Assembly: GCA_031259665.1 (NCBI GenBank)
Contig: JAIRLD010000049.1
Location: 1-5,651 of the forward strand
From: Puniceicoccales bacterium
GTDB taxonomy: Bacteria > Verrucomicrobiota > Verrucomicrobiia > Opitutales > LL51
Direction: 5' to 3'
DNA length: 5,651 nucleotides
Part shown: piece by piece, positions 1 through 4,331 of the stretch
Layout: each line of letters begins with the position of its first letter
How positions within the stretch are numbered: the stretch's first letter is position 1
Made by a program: the position numbers and the translations under genes
The notes under the pieces: generated by a model
Seen by the model: only the letters and a program-made list of their open reading frames with translations
Told to the model about the DNA's origin: nothing
Database searches by the model: none

Positions 1-25
1 CTGGATCAAACCGCAGGATCAAAGA

Positions 26-62
26 TCAGCCCTCGTCGCGAAGCGACGAGGGCTGACTTTTT
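26..62 (+). terminator. Rho-independent terminator of a gene left of the window
   Basis: A perfect 14-bp stem (26-39 with 43-56) closes on a GAA triloop and is followed by CTTTTT at 57-62. The tip reads GCGAAGC, a sequence known to form an unusually stable mini-hairpin. The stem is GC-rich and the T run lies immediately downstream on the plus strand, so it should end transcription entering from the left edge. The gene it serves is outside the window. One frame ends in TGA at 54-56 inside the stem, but too little is visible to call a gene. Confidence 0.85.
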
Positions 63-70
63 ATGTGCAT

Positions 71-119
71 TTTTTGTGCGCAACATCGGCGCAATTTGCG
101 CCAATGTTGCGCACAAAAA
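71..119. repeat. Long near-perfect palindrome (about 23-bp stem)
   Basis: The outer arms 71-86 and 104-119 are perfectly complementary over 16 bp. One C/A mismatch (87/103) follows, and then 88-94 pairs with 96-102. The arms begin with TTTTT and end with AAAAA, the reverse of the A-stem-T order expected for a bidirectional terminator, and no free T run follows on either strand. It is better described as a palindromic intergenic repeat or a structured RNA/DNA element of unknown role. Confidence 0.8.
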
Positions 120-120
120 G

Positions 121-175
121 AGAAAAAGAAAAAAGAAAACGGCCCAGTCCATGCGCATCGCGCATGGACTGGGCC
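121..175 (-). terminator. Probable minus-strand terminator with a 16-bp stem
   Basis: Bases 141-156 pair perfectly with 160-175 around an ATC triloop, giving a GC-rich stem. Read on the minus strand, the stem is followed by a pyrimidine, T-dominated tract (the complement of the A/G run at 121-140, which includes six consecutive A). That is the layout of an intrinsic terminator for leftward transcription. It lies about 250 bp past the stop codon of the CNNM gene, so it may be a backup to the hairpin at 275-295. Confidence 0.65.
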
Positions 176-180
176 AGCAA

Positions 181-202
181 TTTTAAATTCCAAAATTTAA
201 AA
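181..202. repeat. AT-rich hairpin
   Basis: Bases 181-189 (TTTTAAATT) pair perfectly with 194-202 around a CCAA loop. The stem is all A/T and so weak. It sits between two stronger minus-strand terminator candidates and may extend the terminator next to it, but a chance AT-rich palindrome is also possible. Confidence 0.45.
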
Positions 203-264
203 AACACTTTTGAAAAAAGAAAAAAGATCAAGTTGCGTGTAACTAAAAGAAAAGACTCGGCCGC

Positions 265-295
265 AAAAAGAGGTCAAGGAGTCCATGACTCCTTG
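265..295 (-). terminator. Probable minus-strand terminator downstream of the CNNM gene
   Basis: Bases 275-283 pair perfectly with 287-295 (9 bp) around a CAT loop. On the minus strand the stem is followed after five bases by TTTTT (complement of 265-269). It is the first hairpin with a T tract reached by leftward transcription after the stop at 425, about 130 bp downstream. The T run is slightly displaced from the stem, which lowers confidence. Confidence 0.5.
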
Positions 296-357
296 CGGGG
301 AGTGGGGTGGAGCCACACAACAGCCTCCTTACGGGAGTCTAGAGGGCAGAGCCCTCT
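289..357 (+). repeat. Two imperfect direct repeats, period 36 bp
   Basis: Two related segments begin at 289 and 325. Both open with CTCCTT, then G or A, then CGGG and GAGT or AGT. Both continue into a G-rich run and a GAGCC core (GGAGCC near 309-314, AGAGCCC near 348-354). The second copy is longer at its palindromic part, forming the hairpin at 339-359. Short G-rich modules of this form suggest a dispersed intergenic repeat family, but only a genome-wide search could show that. Confidence 0.5.
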
Positions 358-359
358 GG
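339..359. repeat. Hairpin inside the second 36-bp repeat
   Basis: AGAGGGC at 341-347 pairs perfectly with GCCCTCT at 351-357 around an AGA loop. The stem is extended by a T-G wobble (340/358) and a C-G pair (339/359). No T run follows on either strand, so it is not a standard intrinsic terminator. Confidence 0.6.
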
Positions 360-398
360 GCTAGCTAACCTAAGGGCTGCTCGCCATTAGAATCCCCG

Positions 399-418
399 CC
401 AGAGGATCCATCCCCTGG
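399..418. repeat. Short imperfect hairpin next to the CNNM stop codon
   Basis: CCAG (399-402) pairs with CTGG (415-418). An A/C mismatch follows, then GG (404-405) pairs with CC (412-413). It lies just beyond the CNNM stop at 425-427. No T run follows on the minus strand, so on its own it would be a 3'-end stabiliser or pause hairpin rather than a terminator. Confidence 0.35.
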
Positions 419-424
419 ACCTGG

Positions 425-1465
425 TTATGGCCCTTTGAATTTCACCTTCCGTTTGGCAATATTTTGCACACTTTGTTTGATGGCGATATCGTCATTTTCT
501 GCAATTTCTACGCCGATAATATGTTCGAAAATATCGTCCAATGTCAACACGCCGACAATTTTATTGTCTTTTTTAACAAAGGCGAGTTGCGTTAAATTTT
601 TGAGTAAAGCGTCCAGAGCATCGTCCACAAACATGTCATGGGGAAGCGCTTTGGGAGTCTCCATGAGCCGTCCCAGTTGTGTATGGGCACCGTTAGTTGC
701 AAAGGCATGTAAAATTTTCCGGCGATGGACGATGCCTACGAGATTTTCCGGATTATTGGCGTATACCGGGATACGGCCTGTCGGAAGATTTTCATTGTTC
801 GCAATAAAAACATCGCGGACGGTCATATTTTTGCTATAAGCGCTCAGGTGGTCGAGGGGAGTCATGATTTGTGAAATTACAGTATAATCCATTTTTAACG
901 TATTTTCAATCATCTTGCGTTCCTGATTAGTGAGTGTTCCATCGCGTACGTTGCGTTTGGCAAGAAGCATGATATCTCGATCGGAGTAGATCGATCCCGT
1001 ACGCCGCTCTTTACCAATGAGAAAATTTAGAATCAAACGACAGGTTTTCGAAAAAGGATACATCATCGGAACGATAATTCTTAACAAAAATGCCGCTAGA
1101 ATATATAGCTTTTTGCGATGAATTAATCCGAGATTTTTAGGTAAAATCTCCGCAAATAGGAGAATACTAACCGTCATTGCTACCGAGAAATAAACAAGTT
1201 TGTCTTCACCGTAAATTTTGACCGCTAATCCACCGGCAACGATAGCACCAAAGGTATTGGCCAAAGTATTGAGCATGATGATCGCAGCGGAAGTCTCATC
1301 GATATTTTTTTTGCATTTTTCGATATAGTTAGCGGCACGTTTATGTTTCGTACGGAGATCCTCGAGTTCGATATCACTGGCACTGAGCAGGACGGCTTCC
1401 AGCAAGGAAGCAGTTGCGGAAACAGCGATTGTGAGAATAATTATGAAAACAAATAACTGGAACAT
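425..1465 (-). CDS. DUF21/CNNM and CBS-pair membrane protein (short CorC/HlyC-like type)
   Basis: A 346-residue inner-membrane protein of the CNNM/DUF21 family, whose members are linked to Mg2+/Co2+ or Na+-coupled divalent cation transport and are often misnamed haemolysins. Hydrophobic segments are visible at about residues 3-28, 58-84, 91-108 and 119-137. Typical DUF21 signatures are NTLANTFGA (66-74) and AEILPKN (105-111). A linker follows, then CBS1 (about 198-255, opening IMTPLDHLSAY) and CBS2 (about 267-320, with the core KIVGVLTLDDIFEHIIG at 302-318). The protein stops about 25 residues later, so the C-terminal CorC_HlyC domain of longer relatives is absent. This matches shorter known family members and is not an obvious truncation. 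The ATG at 1463-1465 places the first membrane helix right at the N-terminus. No Shine-Dalgarno is evident upstream. It is transcribed divergently from the ankyrin cluster. The family assignment is firm; the ion transported cannot be read from the sequence. Confidence 0.93.
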   Translation of the reverse strand: MFQLFVFIIILTIAVSATASLLEAVLLSASDIELEDLRTKHKRAANYIEKCKKNIDETSAAIIMLNTLANTFGAIVAGGLAVKIYGEDKLVYFSVAMTVSILLFAEILPKNLGLIHRKKLYILAAFLLRIIVPMMYPFSKTCRLILNFLIGKERRTGSIYSDRDIMLLAKRNVRDGTLTNQERKMIENTLKMDYTVISQIMTPLDHLSAYSKNMTVRDVFIANNENLPTGRIPVYANNPENLVGIVHRRKILHAFATNGAHTQLGRLMETPKALPHDMFVDDALDALLKNLTQLAFVKKDNKIVGVLTLDDIFEHIIGVEIAENDDIAIKQSVQNIAKRKVKFKGP

Positions 1466-1475
1466 GCAACAGCTT

Positions 1476-1484
1476 TGATATAAT
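1476..1484 (+). promoter_or_regulatory. Extended -10 promoter candidate ahead of ankyrin copy 1
   Basis: TGATATAAT matches the extended -10 pattern TGnTATAAT exactly on the plus strand, about 95 bp before the ATG at 1579. No good -35 was found, which extended -10 promoters can tolerate. It lies left of the point (about 1501) where similarity among the three cassettes begins, so only copy 1 would have it. An AT-rich chance match remains possible. Confidence 0.4.
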
Positions 1485-1506
1485 AGGGACCCTTGCCGAA
1501 GATCAA
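1477..1506 (-). promoter_or_regulatory. Weak promoter candidate for the CNNM gene
   Basis: On the minus strand, TTGATC (complement of 1501-1506) is followed after 18 bp by TATATC (complement of 1477-1482), with the overlapping alternative TATTAT (complement of 1480-1485) at 15-bp spacing. Either would start transcription only a few bases upstream of the ATG at 1465. It overlaps the plus-strand extended -10 candidate. The match is mediocre and given only as a candidate. Confidence 0.25.
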
Positions 1507-1540
1507 TAGCAATGTTATAAAAAAAATATTTACAAGAGAC

Positions 1541-1568
1541 TTGTATTGATTTAAGATTTTGTTATTGT
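1541..1568 (+). promoter_or_regulatory. Cassette promoter candidate, copy 1
   Basis: TTGTAT (1541-1546) and TATTGT (1563-1568) are separated by 16 bp. Both elements and the spacing recur ahead of copy 2 (TTGCAT and TACTGT), which supports a functional promoter. Transcription would start close to 1576, only a few bases before the ATG at 1579. That would give a nearly leaderless message and fit the absence of a Shine-Dalgarno sequence. Confidence 0.4.
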
Positions 1569-1578
1569 CCAATACGAT

Positions 1579-2757
1579 ATGGATAAATTTATTCAGAAGA
1601 AGTTGTTAGGCCGTATGAATTGCGGTTTGCTAATAGTTGCGGGATCCGTAGGTAATATGGCCTATGGAAGTCAAGATGCTGCTGCTCCTCCGAGACAATT
1701 GACGCTACGGCAAATAATGAGGCAAACTCTTCGGGCAATAGCTGGGGAAAGAATACCCGATGATCCTCACGGAGATACGTGGTATTTGCAAGCCGTTCGG
1801 ATGGGGAATCTGGAAGAGGTCCGGATTTATCTGACCAATTTTCATTTGAATTTTGATGTGGTGGATAATGATGGAAATACGGATCTGATGCTCGCGATAA
1901 GAGGTGGCGAACAGGATGAATGGGGACCGAATTATCGGGCGATTTTTAACTTCCTCGTGCGGCGTAAAAACCGAAATTGGGACTTACGAAATGTAAGAGG
2001 AGAAACGGCCTTATTGTTAGCGATAAAATTGGGACGAATAGAGGCTGTTGATGCGTTACTCCAAATTGATATGGTTGATCCGAATATTTCCGATGTAGAT
2101 AATGCAACGCCTTTGCTCGCAGCAATTGCCAACACGTTTATACCTCTAGAATTAAATGTAAATATGGCTTTACGACTGATTAATCATCCTCGAGTTAACG
2201 TTAATCAGTGGGGAACGGATAATAAATTACCTTTGCAAATTGCATTTGAAGCGGATTTATTGCCACAACTTTCCGATGCCATCTGTCGAAAAAGTTTAAT
2301 AGATTACGATAAGGCCGTTAGAAGGTGTGCACAGATCTTAATGAGCCAATTGAATCCTGGTACACAGGGTCAAGCTTTATATACAGTCCACAATTGGCTG
2401 AATGATCCAATGGTTAGCGTCAATGACTATTTCCACTGTCCCATCAATCAATTGAGCGATGGGATTCATCGAGAAATTTATTTTCTTCTGAACGGATTGG
2501 GAATTGATCTCAGTAATTTTCCCGAAGGTCTTGTCGATCGATTACGCACAATCGATAACAATGTACGATTGTATGACGAATACCGGGCGCAACAGAGTCC
2601 GGAGAATCTCAATCGACTTTTTTCACAATTGCAATCCCCAGATCAAATTATAATAAATACCAATCAATGTTGGGCTAATCGATTTTTTCCATTGAACAAT
2701 CCTCCAATGCGAGGGACGGTGGGTGAAACCATCTGTAAAATTCTAAATATAAGATAA
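1579..2757 (+). CDS. Exported ankyrin-repeat protein, copy 1
   Basis: A 392-residue protein with a Sec-type signal peptide: basic n-region (K7, K8, R12), hydrophobic stretch about 14-28, and likely cleavage after AYG at 28-30. There is no lipobox. A Gln/Arg-rich linker (about 31-62) follows, then ankyrin-like units at about 65-99, 100-139, 141-174 and 175-210. They show TDLMLAI, ETALLLAI and ATPLLAAI helix starts and VDPN or PRVNVN turn ends. A degenerate unit begins near 216, and a C-terminal module at about 262-312 contains NDPMVSVNDY and HCPINQL. Ankyrin repeats bind proteins and have no catalytic role; the partner is unknown, and a role as a secreted host-directed factor is inference. The last 40 residues (353-392) are absent from the sister copies. 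The ATG aligns with those of the other copies; no Shine-Dalgarno is visible. This is the first and intact copy of the tandem set. Confidence 0.88.
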   Translation: MDKFIQKKLLGRMNCGLLIVAGSVGNMAYGSQDAAAPPRQLTLRQIMRQTLRAIAGERIPDDPHGDTWYLQAVRMGNLEEVRIYLTNFHLNFDVVDNDGNTDLMLAIRGGEQDEWGPNYRAIFNFLVRRKNRNWDLRNVRGETALLLAIKLGRIEAVDALLQIDMVDPNISDVDNATPLLAAIANTFIPLELNVNMALRLINHPRVNVNQWGTDNKLPLQIAFEADLLPQLSDAICRKSLIDYDKAVRRCAQILMSQLNPGTQGQALYTVHNWLNDPMVSVNDYFHCPINQLSDGIHREIYFLLNGLGIDLSNFPEGLVDRLRTIDNNVRLYDEYRAQQSPENLNRLFSQLQSPDQIIINTNQCWANRFFPLNNPPMRGTVGETICKILNIR

Positions 2758-2762
2758 GATTG

Positions 2763-2800
2763 ATATTCGAGATGGGTTCCATTCCTATCCCGAGTATTTT
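2763..2800 (+). terminator. Terminator of ankyrin copy 1
   Basis: Bases 2763-2776 pair with 2784-2797 around a 7-base loop, with two wobble pairs and one A/C mismatch. The 3' end of the stem runs into TTTT (2797-2800) and then GTAT. It lies just after the stop at 2755-2757. The equivalent hairpin after copy 2 has a different stem sequence but keeps its pairing, which supports function. Confidence 0.7.
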
Positions 2801-2900
2801 GTATGGAGAAAATTCGATGGAGAAAAATGTAACACCGTTACTAACCGTTAGATCAAAGGAGAATCAATAGCGATGTCATGAGAAAATATTTATAAAAAAC

Positions 2901-2928
2901 TTGCATTAGTTTAAAATCTTATTACTGT
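2901..2928 (+). promoter_or_regulatory. Cassette promoter candidate, copy 2
   Basis: TTGCAT (2901-2906) and TACTGT (2923-2928) with 16-bp spacing occupy the same place as TTGTAT and TATTGT before copy 1. The -35 is good and the -10 poor. Together with the terminator upstream, it implies that copy 2 is transcribed on its own and not as an operon with copy 1. Confidence 0.38.
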
Positions 2929-2938
2929 TAAGCGAAGT

Positions 2939-4117
2939 ATGATGAAATATATTCAAAAAAAGTTGTTAGGTCGTGTAAGTTACGATCTATTAGTCATTGC
3001 GGGATTTGTAGGTAATATGGCCTATGGAAGTCAGGATGCTGCTGTTCCTTCGAGACAATTGATGCTACGACAAGTAGCGGGGCAAGCTTCTCTGGCAATG
3101 GCTGGGGAAAGAATACCCAATGATCCTCACGGAGATACGTGGTATTTGCAAGCCGTTCGAATGGGGAATCTGAAAGGGGTTCGGATTTATCTAACCAGTC
3201 CGCATTTGAATTTTAATGCGGTGGATAATGATGGAAATACGGATCTGATGCTCGCGATAAGAGGTGGCGAACAGGATGAATGGGGACCGAATTATCGGGC
3301 GATTTTTAATCTTCTCATTCAGCATAGAAATCGAAATTGGAACTTACAAAACACAAGAAGACAAACGGCCTTATTGTTAACGGTAGGGTGGGGACGGCTA
3401 GAGGCCTTAGATGCATTACTACAAATTGATGAGATTGATCCGGATATCCCCAATATAGATAACGCAACGCCTTTAATTGCAGCCATTAACAATTATCTTG
3501 TGTCTCCAGAAGTAAGGGAAGCTATGATTGGGAAATTACTGAACAACCCTCGAGTTGATGTTAATCGACCGACCCTCAATGATGTAACGCCTTTATTTGC
3601 AGCGATTGGCAATGTTAACGTGTCTCCGTATTCAAGGGTTAGCATGGCTTTACAACTGATTAACCATCCTCGAGTTAACGTTAATCTACGGGGAACAGGA
3701 GGTATATTGCCTATACAATTTGCATATGTATCGGGTTTTGCGCCACAGCTTTCCAATGCCATCTGTCGGCGAAGTTTGGTGGATTATGATATGGCCGTTA
3801 AAAATGAAGCAAAAACTCTAATGGGACTATTGGTTCACGGTATGAACGACCAAGCTTTATTTATGATACAGCATTTGCTAGTCGATCCAAGGGTTAATGT
3901 CAATGACTATTACCATTGTCCCATTAATCAATTGGTCGATGCAAGTCGTCGAAAGATTCATTTTATTCTGAATGAATCGGGAATTGATATCAGCGATTTG
4001 CCTAGAACTTCCGTAGATCAATTGCGCAAAATCGATGCCAATATACAATTGTATAACGCTTTTCTAACGCGACAGGATCCGGCGAGTTTTTGGCAACTTT
4101 GCTCGGAATTGCAATAG
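2939..4117 (+). CDS. Exported ankyrin-repeat protein, copy 2
   Basis: A 392-residue paralogue of the gene at 1579 with the same plan: a signal peptide with probable cleavage after AYG (28-30), a linker, then ankyrin-like units from about residue 65. Residues 100-127 are almost identical to copy 1, and the DNA is identical over 90 bp there (3220-3309). It differs by an extra 40-residue unit: residues 176-215 and 216-255 are tandem copies sharing TPL, AAI, VSP and PRV(D/N)VN. The C-terminal module keeps VDPRVNVNDY (315-324) and HCPINQL (326-332). It then ends at ELQ where copy 1 continues for 40 residues. Start codons ATG-ATG occur in tandem; the first aligns with the starts of the other copies. 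A faint GAAG precedes it, but no proper Shine-Dalgarno. A promoter-like pair upstream and a terminator downstream suggest a monocistronic unit. The function beyond protein binding is unknown. Confidence 0.88.
   Translation: MMKYIQKKLLGRVSYDLLVIAGFVGNMAYGSQDAAVPSRQLMLRQVAGQASLAMAGERIPNDPHGDTWYLQAVRMGNLKGVRIYLTSPHLNFNAVDNDGNTDLMLAIRGGEQDEWGPNYRAIFNLLIQHRNRNWNLQNTRRQTALLLTVGWGRLEALDALLQIDEIDPDIPNIDNATPLIAAINNYLVSPEVREAMIGKLLNNPRVDVNRPTLNDVTPLFAAIGNVNVSPYSRVSMALQLINHPRVNVNLRGTGGILPIQFAYVSGFAPQLSNAICRRSLVDYDMAVKNEAKTLMGLLVHGMNDQALFMIQHLLVDPRVNVNDYYHCPINQLVDASRRKIHFILNESGIDISDLPRTSVDQLRKIDANIQLYNAFLTRQDPASFWQLCSELQ
3466..3705 (+). repeat. Intragenic 120-bp duplication (2 units) in ankyrin copy 2
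   Basis: Two head-to-tail 120-bp units (3466-3585 and 3586-3705) each encode a 40-residue ankyrin-like repeat. Shared DNA words at a 120-bp offset include AACGCCTTTA near the start, GTGTCTCC in the middle and CCTCGAGTT followed by GTTAATC near the end. Copies 1 and 3 have only one such unit at this place. The duplication is therefore specific to copy 2, and the two units have since diverged. Confidence 0.85.
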
Positions 4118-4150
4118 AATTTTGATAAAAAATAAATAGGAATAAAGTTT

Positions 4151-4190
4151 ATATTCGGGACAAATTTCACTCCTGTTCCGAATATTTTGT
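4151..4190 (+). terminator. Terminator of ankyrin copy 2
   Basis: Bases 4151-4162 pair with 4174-4185 (12 pairs, one of them G-T) around an 11-base loop and run into TTTT (4185-4188). It sits 33 bp after the stop at 4115-4117 and is the counterpart of the hairpin at 2763-2800. It should block read-through from copy 2 into the decayed copy 3. Confidence 0.7.
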
Positions 4191-4293
4191 ATGGAAAAAA
4201 TTCGATGGAGAAAACTTCCCGGAGAAAATGTAACACCGTTGTTAACCGCTGGATCAAAGGGAATCAACAGCAATATTACAAAAAAATTTATGC

Positions 4294-4321
4294 TTGCATT
4301 TAATTAGAAGTCCTTCAATGT
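4294..4321 (+). promoter_or_regulatory. Decayed promoter of ankyrin copy 3
   Basis: The TTGCAT element is retained at 4294-4299. At the matching 16-bp spacing, however, the -10 position reads CAATGT (4316-4321), against TATTGT and TACTGT in the other copies. The loss of the leading T fits weakened transcription of a pseudogene. Confidence 0.3.
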
Positions 4322-4331
4322 GGCACTCGAT

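Larger units (their letters stand above)
1..424. other. Hairpin-dense intergenic region without a convincing gene
   Basis: No protein-coding gene is supported here. An open frame at 65-364 (+) runs straight through several perfect inverted repeats and has a low-complexity Lys/Arg-rich translation resembling no family I know, so I treat it as non-coding. The stretch instead holds at least seven inverted repeats, at 26-56, 71-119, 141-175, 181-202, 275-295, 339-359 and 399-418, plus purine-rich A/G runs between them. It lies between an unseen plus-strand gene to the left and the minus-strand CNNM gene to the right. It is therefore a convergent intergenic region, where terminators are expected. 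The number of hairpins exceeds what two terminators need. Confidence 0.75.

Noticed and set aside
1..10. CTGGATCAAA at the left edge matches the spacer before copy 3 (near 4250), hinting at a fourth cassette to the left
   Set aside because: A 10-base match is expected by chance in a window this size, and nothing else of the cassette leader follows it.
65..364. Open frame of 99 codons on the plus strand
   Set aside because: It crosses several perfect inverted repeats and purine runs, has a low-complexity basic translation, no ribosome-binding site and no family resemblance.
361..440. Possible small structured RNA (SRP RNA-like CAGGTCCAGG on the minus strand)
   Set aside because: The conserved SRP RNA core and its pairing pattern are absent; only a short G/C-rich word is shared.
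435..839. Open frame of 134 codons opposite the CNNM gene
   Set aside because: It is antisense to the conserved CBS domains, whose minus-strand translation is clearly the real one.
1932..2135. Minus-strand open frame inside ankyrin copy 1
   Set aside because: It is antisense to conserved ankyrin units and has no independent support.
3493..3762. Minus-strand open frame inside ankyrin copy 2
   Set aside because: It is a shadow of the duplicated 120-bp units on the opposite strand.
4018..4273. Two overlapping minus-strand open frames across the copy 2 to copy 3 spacer
   Set aside because: They run through the terminator hairpin and the 3' end of copy 2. The matching spacer after copy 1 does not preserve them.
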